Positions 8,658 to 17,231 of a DNA stretch of 64,000 nt are shown piece after piece. This DNA is from Halalkaliarchaeum desulfuricum (GTDB taxonomy: Archaea > Halobacteriota > Halobacteria > Halobacteriales > Haloferacaceae): positions 806,001 to 870,000 of the forward strand of contig NZ_CP025066.1 of assembly GCF_002952775.1 (NCBI RefSeq), read 5' to 3'. The notes below the pieces were generated by a model. The model was given only the letters and a program-made list of their open reading frames with translations. It was not told where the DNA came from and did no database searches. The translations under genes and the position numbers were made by a program. Position 1 is the stretch's first letter. Each line of letters starts with the position of its first letter.

Positions 8658-9200
8658 ATGCAACACGTGAAGGTCCCGAAGGACCGCATCGGCACGCTCA
8701 TCGGCGAGGGGGGCGCCACGATGCGGGAGATCGAAGAGCGAGCGGAGGTCCGGCTCGACATAGACTCCGAGACCGGGGCCGTCCGGATCGAAGAGACGGG
8801 CGATCCCGTCACGGCGCTTTCGGCACCCGACATCGTCCGGGCGATCGGTCGCGGCTTCTCTCCCGAGTCGGCGCTTAGCCTCCTCGACAACGACCTGCGG
8901 ATGTTCGACCTGATCGATCTCACGGATCACACCCGAAACGAGAACGATCTCACGCGGCAGAAGGGCCGAATCATCGGCGAAAACGGCCGCACACGCGAAC
9001 TGATGGAGGAACTCAGCGGCGCCGACGTCGTCATCTACGGCACGACTGTCGGAATCATCGGACAGCCCGACGAGGTCGAGGTGGTCCGCCGTGCAGTGGG
9101 GATGCTACTCGAAGGCGCGCCGCACGGATCGGTGTACTCGTTCCTCGAACGCAAACACAACGAGCTGACGAACGACGTGTCGTTCGAACGAACGCACTGA
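8658..9200 (+). CDS. KH-domain RNA-binding protein, Dim2/Pno1 family
   Basis: 180-residue protein with two KH domains, about residues 1-75 and 90-165. GxxG loops are visible as LIGEGGATMREI and IIGENGRTRELM. The family (Dim2/Pno1/Krr1-like) binds the 3' end of pre-16S rRNA and works with RIO1 and Nob1 in small-subunit maturation. In most archaea this gene follows rio1 directly; here a 2.5-kb sensor kinase intervenes. A TATA-like TTAA near 8630 lies about 27 bp before the ATG, so a leaderless transcript is likely. The gene on the right is convergent. Confidence 0.9.
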   Translation: MQHVKVPKDRIGTLIGEGGATMREIEERAEVRLDIDSETGAVRIEETGDPVTALSAPDIVRAIGRGFSPESALSLLDNDLRMFDLIDLTDHTRNENDLTRQKGRIIGENGRTRELMEELSGADVVIYGTTVGIIGQPDEVEVVRRAVGMLLEGAPHGSVYSFLERKHNELTNDVSFERTH

Positions 9201-9246
9201 AAACCCCCTCCCCACACCGCTCCGTCCTGTTCTCGACTCTCGGCGT

Positions 9247-10155
9247 TCAGATTTCGATGATATCGTCCTCGTCGGCGTCAGGTACCGCGATCGAGCCCTC
9301 CAGACTCTCGACTGCAGTCCCGCCAACGTGGATCCCGTCGTCGAGCCGGACCCGGACGATCCCGCCCCGGTCCAGGAAGTGACCCTGCTCGAAGCGCAGT
9401 TCCTCGGGAGCGTCGCCGTCGAACGCGCCGACGTGGTCGAGATACGCCCCACACGCGCCCGACGCCGTCCCCGTCACCGGGTCCTCCGGGACCCCGACTG
9501 CGGGGGCGAACATTCGGGCGTGAAGCGTCGACTCCGCGGACAGGGTATCGAAGGTGAACGCGTAGACGCCGGCGACGTCGTGGGCTGCCGACAGCTCCTC
9601 GATCGCCTCGAAGTCCGGGGTCGCGCCGCCGAGGCCCTCGAGGAACGCCACCGGAACGACGAGGAACGCCAGTCCCGTCGAGGCGACGGCGGTCGGGAGG
9701 TCGGCGCCGACGTCGGAAAGCGCCGCCGGATCGATCCCGAGCGCGTCCGCGAGTCGGTCGTAGTCGGGATCGACCTGTCGGACGGACGGCTCCTCCCCCG
9801 CCATCCACACCGTGCCGTCCTCCTCGAGTTCTATCTCGAGGACGCCGTCGTTCGTCTCGAGCGTGTGGACGCCGGGCGCCAGCTCCCCGTTCGCAGACAG
9901 GAGTCCGTGGCTCGCGATCGTGGCGTGCCCGCAGAGATCGACCTCCGTTTCGGGTGTGAAGTAGCGGATCCGACGGTCGGCCGCCGTCGAAGGGAACAGG
10001 AACGCGGTTTCGCTGGCGCCGAGTTCGGCCGCGATCGCCCGGAGCTGTTCGTCTGCGAGTCCGTCGGCATCGGGGACGACGCCAGCGACGTTGCCGGACA
10101 GCGGTTCCTCGGCGAACGCGTCGACGAGGTGGACGCGACGGATTTCCATACCCAT
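9247..10155 (-). CDS. PhzF-family isomerase/epimerase
   Basis: 302-residue protein of the phenazine biosynthesis PhzF / diaminopimelate-epimerase fold. The catalytic glutamate lies in GASETAFLFPS (E49), the second-half anchors in DLCGHATIAS (D72, H76), and the conserved DPVTGTASGACGAYL near residue 208-222. The family is widespread and rarely makes phenazines outside a phz operon. None is present here, so the substrate is unknown. Two starts are possible, ATG at 10155 or ATG at 10149 (MEIRRVHLVDAF). It is convergent with the KH gene, 46 bp away. Confidence 0.88.
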   Translation of the reverse strand: MGMEIRRVHLVDAFAEEPLSGNVAGVVPDADGLADEQLRAIAAELGASETAFLFPSTAADRRIRYFTPETEVDLCGHATIASHGLLSANGELAPGVHTLETNDGVLEIELEEDGTVWMAGEEPSVRQVDPDYDRLADALGIDPAALSDVGADLPTAVASTGLAFLVVPVAFLEGLGGATPDFEAIEELSAAHDVAGVYAFTFDTLSAESTLHARMFAPAVGVPEDPVTGTASGACGAYLDHVGAFDGDAPEELRFEQGHFLDRGGIVRVRLDDGIHVGGTAVESLEGSIAVPDADEDDIIEI

Positions 10156-10250
10156 CCGTGGAGAGCCGGGCGGTTAAAACCGGTCGGTACCGGTGTGCGA
10201 TTCGCGCTGGAACCGGGAAGGTTGATATGGCGTTCGCCGCTATGGCCGGT

Positions 10251-11594
10251 ATGGGACTGTTCGATCGGCTTCGCGGAGCGGACAACCCGCGGGTCGCTTT
10301 TATCGGCATCGACGGCGTGCCGTTCCGGCTCATCGAGAAGCACAGCGACCGCTTCCCGAACCTCGCCGCGCTCGCGTCGGACGGCACCGCGGGGGCGATA
10401 GAGAGCATCGTCCCGCCGGAGTCGAGCGCGTGCTGGCCGGCACTCACCACTGGGAAAAATCCCGGCGAAACCGGCGTCTACGGCTTTCAAGACCGCGAGG
10501 TCGGATCATACGACACGTACGTTCCGATGGGCCGGGACGTCCAGGCGACGCGGGTGTGGGACCGGGTCACCAAGGCCGGGTACGACGCGACCGTGATGAA
10601 CGTCCCGGTGACGTTCCCGCCACAGCGCAACGTCCAGCGGATGGTCTCGGGGTTCCTCTCGCCGGAGATCGACAAGGCCGCCCGCCCGGACGAACTGCGG
10701 GATCGCCTGCAAAAGAACGACTACATCATCGACGTCAACGCCAAACTCGGCCACAAAGACGACAAGACTGCGTTCATGGAGCACGCCCACAAGACGCTCC
10801 GGAAACGCCAGAAAGCGTTTACCCACTACCTGAAGGCCGACGACTGGGACCTGTTTTTCGGCGTGTTCATGACAACCGACCGCGTGAACCACTTCCTGTT
10901 TCGTGATTACGAAAAGAACGGCCCCAACTACGAGGCGTTCATGGAGTTTTACGAGCAACTCGACGAGTACATCGGCGAGATCCGGTCGCTGCTCCCGAAG
11001 GACGTCACCCTTGTCGTCGCCTCCGATCACGGGTTCACCACGCTGAAACACGAGGTCAACTGCAACGAGTGGCTCCGTCGGGAGGGGTGGCTCGAGTACG
11101 AGGGCGACGATCACGACTCGCTTTCGGACATCGACGACGACGCGCAGGCGTACTCGCTCATTCCGGGACGCTTCTATCTCAACCTCGAGGGGCGGGAACC
11201 CCGTGGCAGCGTGCCCGAAGACGACTACGAATCGGTTCGCTCCGAGCTGAAAGCCGACCTCGAGGCGCTCGAGGGACCCGATGGCAAGTCGGTGTGCAAA
11301 CGCATCGTCGATCGCGAAACCGCGTTTCGGGGGGGCCACAGCGAGATCGCCCCCGATCTTGTCGTGATTCCGAACGACGGGTTCGACCTGAAGGCGGGGT
11401 TCAAACCGAAAGAAGAGGTGTTCGCCGCCGGGCCTCGAAACGGGATGCACACCTTCGACGACGCCAGCCTGCTGATCGACGATCCAAGCGCGAACATCGA
11501 GGACGCCGATCTGCTCGACATCGCGCCGACGATTTTGGAACTCATGGACATCGACTACAAGCGGACGACGTTCGACGGCGCCGGCCTCATGTGA
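10251..11594 (+). CDS. Alkaline phosphatase superfamily protein (phosphodiesterase/nucleotide pyrophosphatase type)
   Basis: 447-residue cytoplasmic protein with the metal-hydrolase core of type I phosphodiesterases. The first metal Asp is in GIDGVPFRLIE, the nucleophile region is PESSACWPALTTGKNPGETGVYGF, the second metal site is VASDHGF, and the late His is in NGMHTFDD. Haloarchaeal relatives are usually annotated only as alkaline phosphatase family protein, and some cluster with sulfotransferase or polysaccharide genes. There is no signal peptide. I prefer the ATG at 10251 (MGLFDRLRG). In-frame ATGs at 10242 and 10227 are alternatives. The substrate cannot be told from sequence. Confidence 0.85.
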   Translation: MGLFDRLRGADNPRVAFIGIDGVPFRLIEKHSDRFPNLAALASDGTAGAIESIVPPESSACWPALTTGKNPGETGVYGFQDREVGSYDTYVPMGRDVQATRVWDRVTKAGYDATVMNVPVTFPPQRNVQRMVSGFLSPEIDKAARPDELRDRLQKNDYIIDVNAKLGHKDDKTAFMEHAHKTLRKRQKAFTHYLKADDWDLFFGVFMTTDRVNHFLFRDYEKNGPNYEAFMEFYEQLDEYIGEIRSLLPKDVTLVVASDHGFTTLKHEVNCNEWLRREGWLEYEGDDHDSLSDIDDDAQAYSLIPGRFYLNLEGREPRGSVPEDDYESVRSELKADLEALEGPDGKSVCKRIVDRETAFRGGHSEIAPDLVVIPNDGFDLKAGFKPKEEVFAAGPRNGMHTFDDASLLIDDPSANIEDADLLDIAPTILELMDIDYKRTTFDGAGLM

Positions 11595-11692
11595 CCACGT
11601 TCGTGTATACCTCCCCGATATAATCGCTGGGAAACGCCACACAGCTGCCCACGCTCCGAGCTACTTTTGCCGATCGACGCCGAACGGGCGGT

Positions 11693-12244
11693 ATGACCCG
11701 GATTCTCGTCGTGGACAACCACGGCCAGTTCACCCACCTGGAGCGCCGGGCGCTTCGGGATCTGGGCGTGGAGACGGAACTCGTGGACAACGACACGCCT
11801 CCCGAAGCGATCGACGCCGACGGCCTCGTGCTCTCTGGCGGACCGGATATCGCACAAATCGGCAACTGTCCGGCGTATCTCGAACTCGATGTTCCGGTGT
11901 TGGGGATCTGTCTCGGAATGCAGCTGATGGCCGCCGAGCTCGGTGGCGCCGTGGGATCTGGAGAGTACGGCGGCTACGCAGACGTAGACGTGCGGATCCT
12001 CGACCCCGAAGATCCCCTCGTGGGGTCGCTCGCTCCCGAGACACGGGTGTGGGCGAGTCACGGCGACGAGGTCCGGGAGGTCCCGCCGGGGTTCACCCGG
12101 ACGGCAACCTCGTCGGTGTGCGACATCGAGGCGATCTCCGACGTCGACCGGGACCTGTACGGCGTCCAGTGGCATCCGGAGGTCGCCCACACCGAACGCG
12201 GCGAGGAAGTCTTCGAGAACTTCCGTGCAATCTGTGAAAAGTGA
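11693..12244 (+). CDS. guaAA: GMP synthase, glutaminase (subunit A)
   Basis: 183-residue class I glutamine amidotransferase that supplies ammonia to GMP synthase subunit B for XMP to GMP conversion. The catalytic triad is visible: C73 in GICLGMQ, and H161 and E163 in QWHPEV. ASHGDEV is also conserved. Archaea typically encode the two GMP synthase subunits separately. The subunit B (PPase) gene is not in the window. The gene begins with an ATG at 11693. The following UspA-like gene starts 70 bp on and is probably separately expressed. Confidence 0.95.
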   Translation: MTRILVVDNHGQFTHLERRALRDLGVETELVDNDTPPEAIDADGLVLSGGPDIAQIGNCPAYLELDVPVLGICLGMQLMAAELGGAVGSGEYGGYADVDVRILDPEDPLVGSLAPETRVWASHGDEVREVPPGFTRTATSSVCDIEAISDVDRDLYGVQWHPEVAHTERGEEVFENFRAICEK

Positions 12245-12314
12245 GGACCACAAAAGCGGCAGGACCACCCGTCCGGCCGGGAACGTTTTTATCGTCCCCT
12301 CCGACGGGCCACCC

Positions 12315-12686
12315 ATGAGGATACTTCTCGGCCTGGGAACGGGGGACGACTCCATACACACGCTGGAGCGAATTGCGAGACGGGCAACCGCCGCGGGCGA
12401 CGAGGTGTCGATCGTCGTCGGCGGTCCCGGACCGGTGACGTCGATCGAGGAACTCGAAGAGCGAGTGCGAGCGGAGCTTTCGGGCCTGGACGTCGACGCC
12501 GAGATACGGACGCTCGGCGCCGACGAGGACCTGGGTGGATATCTCGTCGAAACCGCAGAACGGGAGGGGTTCGACCGGATCGTCCTCGAGGGCGGGGCAC
12601 GGAGTCCGATGGGGAAGATACAGCTCAGCAGCACCGCCGAGTTCGTGCTGCTCAACGCCACAACGTCGGTGACTCTCGTGCGATGA
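12315..12686 (+). CDS. UspA-like (universal stress) nucleotide-binding-fold protein
   Basis: 123-residue protein with the alpha/beta fold of universal stress proteins. It has an N-terminal MRILLGLGTGDDS strand-loop, a middle acidic helix and a C-terminal GGARSPMGKIQLSSTAEFVLLNATTSVTLVR, which resembles the GxxGxxxxGSxxxxVL ATP-loop region and final strand. The usual leading Asp-Gly-Ser motif is altered (GTGDDS), so ATP binding is uncertain. Its stop overlaps the start of the GNAT gene by ATGA, and the two are surely co-translated. It is the first of three Usp-like genes within 2 kb. Confidence 0.75.
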   Translation: MRILLGLGTGDDSIHTLERIARRATAAGDEVSIVVGGPGPVTSIEELEERVRAELSGLDVDAEIRTLGADEDLGGYLVETAEREGFDRIVLEGGARSPMGKIQLSSTAEFVLLNATTSVTLVR

Positions 12687-13225
12687 CGGGACCACGACGC
12701 TACCCGGACGAACCGGCCGGACCGTTCCAGGAGCCGCCGCGTGCGTTCACCGATCGGGAGGGACGAGAGATCGAGATCCGGGCCTGTCGGGGGGAGCCAG
12801 AGGAGTACGACGCGCTCGTCGAGATGTACACGGGGTTCGATCCCTCCGACCGCGCCCAGGGAATCCCCCCGGCCCAGGAGTCCCGGATCCGGTCGTGGCT
12901 CGACACCATTCTCGACGAGGACTGTCACAACGTGGTCGCCTGGCACGGCGAGTCGGCGGTGGGTCACGCGACGCTGGTTCCGGACGACGAAGCCCACGAA
13001 CTCGCGATCTTCGTGCTCCAGGAGTACCAGAACGCCGGGATCGGCACCGAACTCATCGAGGGGCTTTTGGGCCACGGCGCGAGCGAGGGCGTCCGGAAGG
13101 TGTGGCTCACGGTCGAACGGTGGAACCACGCCGCAGTGGAACTGTACCGCAAAACCGGGTTCGAGACGAGCAACGCAGAGAGCTTCGAACTGGAGATGGC
13201 GATCCGCTTGGCCGAACCGGAGTGA
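12683..13225 (+). CDS. GNAT-family N-acetyltransferase
   Basis: 180-residue acetyl-CoA-dependent acyltransferase. The conserved GNAT motif A is clear in EYQNAGIGTELIEGLLGHGASEGVRKVWLTV (about residues 112-145), preceded by HATLVPDDEAHELAIFVL. Motif B is NHAAVELYRKTGFE. The acceptor is unknown. It is translationally coupled to the upstream UspA-like protein by a 4-bp overlap, which suggests a shared stress or metabolic role. It converges with the next UspA-like gene, 30 bp away. Confidence 0.85.
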   Translation: MTGPRRYPDEPAGPFQEPPRAFTDREGREIEIRACRGEPEEYDALVEMYTGFDPSDRAQGIPPAQESRIRSWLDTILDEDCHNVVAWHGESAVGHATLVPDDEAHELAIFVLQEYQNAGIGTELIEGLLGHGASEGVRKVWLTVERWNHAAVELYRKTGFETSNAESFELEMAIRLAEPE

Positions 13226-13255
13226 GAACCGAGCGTTCGAACAACGTTCGAACCG

Positions 13256-13702
13256 TCACACCGACAGAACGGGCTGGCTGGCGTACAGCAGAACGTATTC
13301 GGCGGCCTTCTCGAGCACCTCGCCCGGATCGCCAGACGTGGGCTCCCGTGGGACGACGATGAAATCGGCGTCGATCGATTCGGCGGTGTCGAGGACGACA
13401 CTGCCGGGGTGGCGGGTTTTGATCCGGGTCGAGAAGCCGTAGGCGATCGAGGTGGAGACGTCGACGCCGCGCTCGTCACCCTGCTGTCGGATCCCCTCGG
13501 TGTACAGTTCGGTCTCGTCGGCGACCTCGTCGGCGTCGACCGCGCCGGTTTCGATCGCCCGGACGACCTCCTCCCCGAGGACGTACATCGCGTGGATGGC
13601 AGCGCCGTACGTCTCGGCAACAGTGAGGGCGTACTCGACGGCGTCGGAAGACTCGTCGCTGCCGTCCACCGGCACCAGCACGAGGTCAACTTCCAGGGTC
13701 AT
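13256..13702 (-). CDS. Universal stress protein UspA family
   Basis: 148-residue USP-fold protein. It opens with a hydrophobic strand and VPVDGSDESSDAVEYAL, the typical nucleotide-binding start, continues with an internal YVLGEEVV strand and DFIVVPREPTSGDPGEVLEKAAEYVLLYASQPVLSV, a diverged version of the C-terminal USP loop. The glycine-rich ATP loop is poorly kept, so it may not bind ATP. I chose the ATG at 13702 (MTLEVDLVLVPVDG). It is divergent from a second USP gene at 13824, and the two share a 121-bp promoter gap. Confidence 0.85.
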   Translation of the reverse strand: MTLEVDLVLVPVDGSDESSDAVEYALTVAETYGAAIHAMYVLGEEVVRAIETGAVDADEVADETELYTEGIRQQGDERGVDVSTSIAYGFSTRIKTRHPGSVVLDTAESIDADFIVVPREPTSGDPGEVLEKAAEYVLLYASQPVLSV

Positions 13703-13823
13703 ACCGAAGACTGGGTTCGCAGCCCTCAAAAGAGTGACTTCCTCCAGCGGGTCGAATCGAACGCACGTCGATTCGCCATCGCGAATGGGGCATTTAAAGT
13801 CGGTGCCCCCGGTATCTCACGCC

Positions 13824-14258
13824 ATGTTCGAGACGGTCGTCATCGCAACCGACGGCTCCCAGAGCGTCCAGCGCGCGGTGGACGTCGCCCTGGATCTCGC
13901 CGCACGGTTCGATGCGGAGGTCCACGCACTGTACGTCGTCGACGCCGGGGACGTCGAGTCCTCGCCGGAGGAGATCCGGTCGGAGCTCCGGGACGCGCTC
14001 TCCGAGCGCGGACGAGAAGCGCTTTCGGCGGTCGAGTCCCGCGCGGGCCGAAACGTCGTCACGGCGGTCCGGGAGGGACGCCCCGCCAGTGAAATTACTG
14101 CGTACGCACGCGAAGTGGACGCCGACCTGGTCGCGACGGGCACCCGCGGCCGACACGGCGAGAACCGCTTTCTCATCGGGAGCGTCGCCGAACGCGTCGT
14201 CCGGACCTGCCCCGTGCCGGTGTTGACCGTCCGACAACTGGCCGAAGAGGGCGAATAG
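13824..14258 (+). CDS. Universal stress protein UspA family
   Basis: 144-residue canonical haloarchaeal UspA domain protein. It starts with MFETVVIATDGSQSVQRAVDVAL, has the DADLVATGTRGRHGENRFLIGSVAERVVRTCPVPVLTVR block with the ATP-binding G-x2-G-x9-G-(S/T) pattern, and ends shortly after. It is predicted to bind ATP and act in stress tolerance; the exact function of such single-domain USPs is unknown. It is divergent from the USP at 13256-13702. The zinc alcohol dehydrogenase follows 75 bp later on the same strand. Confidence 0.9.
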   Translation: MFETVVIATDGSQSVQRAVDVALDLAARFDAEVHALYVVDAGDVESSPEEIRSELRDALSERGREALSAVESRAGRNVVTAVREGRPASEITAYAREVDADLVATGTRGRHGENRFLIGSVAERVVRTCPVPVLTVRQLAEEGE

Positions 14259-14333
14259 CGGATTCTCTCGGCCGGCCCGTCCACTCTCACCCGCAGTAAT
14301 CTTATTTGACACGTGAGCGTAGTTTACGGTGCC

Positions 14334-15395
14334 ATGAAGGCGGCTATACTCGAGGAGCACGGGGAACCGCTCGCGATCGAGGAGGTCGACGCGCCGTCGG
14401 CGGATCCGGAGGGAGCAGTCGTCGAGATCGAGGCGTGTGGGATCTGTCGCAGCGACTGGCACGGCTGGCAGGGCGACTGGGCGTGGCTCGGGATCCAGCC
14501 CCAGCCGGGACAGATCCTCGGCCACGAGCCCGCCGGCCGGGTCGTGGAGGTCGGCGAGGAGGTCGAACACGTCCGGGAGGGCGACCACGTCGCGATTCCC
14601 TTCAACATCGGCGACGGAACGTGTCCGGAGTGTCAGCGGGGATACTCGAACACGTGTGAGAACCTGATGCCGCTGGGGTTCGTCGAGCCCGTCCAGGGGG
14701 CGTTCGCGGAGCTGACGCACGTCCCGGCGGCGGACCACAACGTCGTCCAGCTGCCGGACGGCGTCTCGTCAGTGGACATGGCCGGGTTGGGCTGTCGGTT
14801 CATGACCTCCTTTCACGCGCTGGCCCACCGGGCCGACGTCGGCGCCGGCGACTGGGTGGCCGTCCACGGCTGCGGCGGGATCGGGCTGTCGGCGGTCCAC
14901 ATCGCCGACGCGCTGGGGGCGAACGTGATCGCCGTCGATCTGATGGACGAGAAACTCGATCTCGCCACCAACCTGGGAGCCGTAGCGACCGTCAACGCCT
15001 CGGAGGCCGACAACGTTTCAGGCGAGGTGGCCGCGATCGCCGGCGGCGGCGCGGACGTGTCGGTCGACGCGCTGGGGATCGCCGAGACCTGCCGGAACTC
15101 GGTGCAGAGCCTGGGCAACCGCGGGCAGCACCTCCAGATCGGGCTGACGACCGAAGCGGAGGAGGGCGAGGTGTCGCTGCCGACCGACATGATGGTGATG
15201 AAAGAGATCGAGTTCATCGGATCGCTGGGGATGCCGCCGACGCGGTACGACGAAATCTTCCGGATGGTCCAGACCGGGAAGCTGCAGCCCGCAGAGATCG
15301 TCTCCGAGACCGTCGCGCTGGAGGACGTGTCGGCGAAGCTCGAGGCGATGACCGACTTCGGGACGACCGGGATTCCGGTGATCGAAGAGTTCTAG
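14334..15395 (+). CDS. Zinc-dependent alcohol dehydrogenase (medium-chain family)
   Basis: 353-residue NAD(P)-dependent MDR dehydrogenase. The catalytic zinc ligands C38 (GICRSD), H64 and E65 (GHEPAG) are present, and the Rossmann motif is HGCGGIGLSAVHIADALGA. The structural zinc lobe reads NIGDGTCPECQRGYSNTC: C97, C100 and C108 are kept, but the first cysteine is replaced by D94, a variation known in some archaeal dehydrogenases. A TATA-like element (TCTTATTTG, near 14300) precedes the ATG by about 30 bp. The substrate is unknown. Confidence 0.9.
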   Translation: MKAAILEEHGEPLAIEEVDAPSADPEGAVVEIEACGICRSDWHGWQGDWAWLGIQPQPGQILGHEPAGRVVEVGEEVEHVREGDHVAIPFNIGDGTCPECQRGYSNTCENLMPLGFVEPVQGAFAELTHVPAADHNVVQLPDGVSSVDMAGLGCRFMTSFHALAHRADVGAGDWVAVHGCGGIGLSAVHIADALGANVIAVDLMDEKLDLATNLGAVATVNASEADNVSGEVAAIAGGGADVSVDALGIAETCRNSVQSLGNRGQHLQIGLTTEAEEGEVSLPTDMMVMKEIEFIGSLGMPPTRYDEIFRMVQTGKLQPAEIVSETVALEDVSAKLEAMTDFGTTGIPVIEEF

Positions 15396-15408
15396 GCTCC
15401 GGAGGAGA

Positions 15409-15561
15409 TCACGCGATCTCGTAGCGAACGACCGACTCCGTCTCGCACTCCGGACACTCCGAGACCCCTTCCTCCAGCGTCCGTCCGCAGCGTCGACACT
15501 CGAAGATCACCTCCGTTTTCTCCCCACGGCCGAACCAGTCACCGCTGGTGAGCCCTCCCAT
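15409..15561 (-). CDS. Small zinc-ribbon (rubrerythrin-like domain) protein
   Basis: 50-residue protein with two CxxC knuckles, C22/C25 in ECRRCGR and C36/C39 in ECPECE, spaced as a zinc ribbon or rubredoxin-like fold. Haloarchaea carry many such mini-proteins, often called rubrerythrin-like domain proteins; their roles are mostly undefined. The start at 15561 (MGGLTSGDWF) is supported by an AATACTTATCA promoter element on the minus strand near 15588, about 27 bp upstream, which implies a leaderless mRNA. It converges with the alcohol dehydrogenase gene. Confidence 0.75.
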   Translation of the reverse strand: MGGLTSGDWFGRGEKTEVIFECRRCGRTLEEGVSECPECETESVVRYEIA

Positions 15562-15852
15562 GGGAGCAGCCACACGTCCGACACTGATAAGTATTGGTGA
15601 CTGTTTATCCCCGCGCTGTACTGCGGTTAGAAGCACTTATAAGCGAAAATCCGGCGGAATTTCCACCCTGTAATAAGGGTCGTTTCCGATCCGAACGCGG
15701 ACAAAACTCCGAGCTAGTCACCGAAGAAATCGCCGGCTTTCTGAATGACTTTCTTGTCCCCACACCCAGTCGTCCGTTCAGGAGACCAAACGCGATTCCA
15801 CTGGACGCAGTAGTTCGAAAACCGTATCCGACGCGCGGCCCCCCTGACGGGC
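15562..15852. other. Intergenic region with two promoter-like elements
   Basis: 291 bp with no protein gene I can support. The minus-strand TATA near 15588 serves the zinc-ribbon gene. A second TATA-like CACTTATAAG at 15638-15647 points right, with no open frame beginning about 25 bp later. GGAATTTCCACC...AGGGTCGTTTCC (15656-15694) follows. It could be the start of an untranslated RNA. Confidence 0.4.
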
Positions 15853-16176
15853 ATGGGACTCGACGACCTCACGGACGACATCACCGCAGAATACGGCGAA
15901 CTCGACGACGAGTACCCCCTCGAACTCGACCGGGAGACGAAAAACGAACTCGCGATGCTCGCGGCGGTGTTCGACAGCACGGACACCGACGAACTGATCC
16001 GGCGCGGGATCCACGCCCTCTTCCGATCGACGGTCGACACCGGCGACCTCGATTTCCACCTCCGGCAGTCGTACGACGTCACATACGACGAGTATCTCGC
16101 CGGCATGACCTACGACGAGATGACCGGCGCCGACCAGTTCCCCCAGCGGGACGACGAACGCCGATACCAGATGTAG
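15853..16176 (+). CDS. Conserved haloarchaeal protein of unknown function
   Basis: 107-residue acidic protein with no recognised domain. The N-terminal half (ETKNELAMLAAVFDSTDTDELIRRGIHALFRSTV) reads as two amphipathic helices reminiscent of a ribbon-helix-helix or other small helical regulator. The C-terminal half is Tyr/Asp-rich (YDVTYDEYLAGMTYDEMTGADQF). There are no transmembrane segments. It converges with the AIR-synthase-like gene, with a 74-bp gap. Codon use and acidity are normal for the genome, so I believe it is a gene but cannot assign a role. Confidence 0.7.
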   Translation: MGLDDLTDDITAEYGELDDEYPLELDRETKNELAMLAAVFDSTDTDELIRRGIHALFRSTVDTGDLDFHLRQSYDVTYDEYLAGMTYDEMTGADQFPQRDDERRYQM

Positions 16177-16250
16177 TCTCCGAGTTCAGGAGAACGTTTT
16201 CGAGCGGGAGCAGGAGCGGTTCCTGTGACCTCGATGCAGGACACCCGCGT

Positions 16251-17231
16251 TCACGACCACAGCGCGTACATATCGTCCCGGGGCACCTCGGTCAAAAGCG
16301 CACCGTCGATCTCGACGCCGGCGGCCTCTCTGCCCTCCACGCCCTCGATTCGACCGATCTCGGCGGCCTCGATCCCCGCCTCGTCGGCGGCCCCCAGGGC
16401 GTCGCCGACCGTCTCTTCCGGAACGGTCGCGAGCAATGCCCCGGAGCCGAACGTCCGGAGGGGATCGATCCCGAGTGTGTTCGCCAGTGCTGCTGTCTCC
16501 TCCCGGACGAGGATGTCGTCCCGCGACACCACACACCGGACCTCCCCCGCCAGCGCGAGTTCGACGAGCCCCGCCAGCACCCCGCCCTCGGTCGGGTCGT
16601 GCATCGCGGTCGCAAACGGACCGATCGCCTCCGCGTCGGGGACGACGCTGAGCCACTCGAAGAAGTCGGCGGCACGGTCGATCGTCGCCTCGTCGACGTC
16701 CCCCTCGAGCTCCGCCCGGAAGTCGGTCGCCATGATACCCGTGGCTTCGACGCCGGCGCCCTTCGTGAGCAGGAGCCGGTCGCCCGGCTCGGCGCTGCCG
16801 GTGGCGACGTAGCGGTCGGTCAGTCCCATTGCGGTCATCGCGAGCAGGGGACGCTCCAACTGCGCGGAGCGCTCCGTGTGCCCGCCGACGATGGTGGTGC
16901 CGACCTCCCGGGCCGCCGCGTCGAGCTGGGCGGTCACCCGGTCGAGCGTCTCGACGGCGTCCGCTTCGGGGAGGAGGATCGTGCTCGTGAGCCACCGCGG
17001 GTGGGCACCGGAGGCGGCGACGTCGTTGCAGGCGACGTGGACCGCGATCGTGCCGACGTGCTCGGCGGCGAGCGAACAGGGGTCGGCGTTGATTACGAGC
17101 GTCTCATCGCCAATCGGAACCGCGGCGGTGTCCTCGCCGAACGCCGCACCCTGAATCAGATCGGGCTCGGGCGCACCCGTGCGTCCGTACACCAGCCGCG
17201 AGATGGTCTCGGGATCGAGTTTTCCGGTCAC
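16251..17231 (-). CDS. AIR synthase-related (HypE/PurM-fold) protein
   Basis: 326-residue protein of the PurM/HypE/ThiL/SelD superfamily, which binds ATP in an N-terminal AIRS domain (GAAFGEDTAAVPIGDETLVINADPC, then HVACNDVAASGAHPRWL). The AIRS C-terminal domain includes LLLTKGAGVEATGIMATDF and ATAMHDPTEGGVLAGLVEL, both strongly HypE-like. No other hyp genes are near, and haloarchaea lacking NiFe hydrogenases keep this stand-alone homologue, so its substrate is unknown. The start is a GTG at 17231. Confidence 0.82.
   Translation of the reverse strand: MTGKLDPETISRLVYGRTGAPEPDLIQGAAFGEDTAAVPIGDETLVINADPCSLAAEHVGTIAVHVACNDVAASGAHPRWLTSTILLPEADAVETLDRVTAQLDAAAREVGTTIVGGHTERSAQLERPLLAMTAMGLTDRYVATGSAEPGDRLLLTKGAGVEATGIMATDFRAELEGDVDEATIDRAADFFEWLSVVPDAEAIGPFATAMHDPTEGGVLAGLVELALAGEVRCVVSRDDILVREETAALANTLGIDPLRTFGSGALLATVPEETVGDALGAADEAGIEAAEIGRIEGVEGREAAGVEIDGALLTEVPRDDMYALWS

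Noticed and set aside
9247-10155. Phenazine biosynthesis gene
   Set aside because: PhzF-fold proteins are common outside phenazine pathways and no other phz gene is present.
15656-15694. Possible Orc1/Cdc6 origin-recognition box (TTTCCACC...GTTTCC)
   Set aside because: Only a partial resemblance, a single copy, no orc1/cdc6 gene and no repeats around it.
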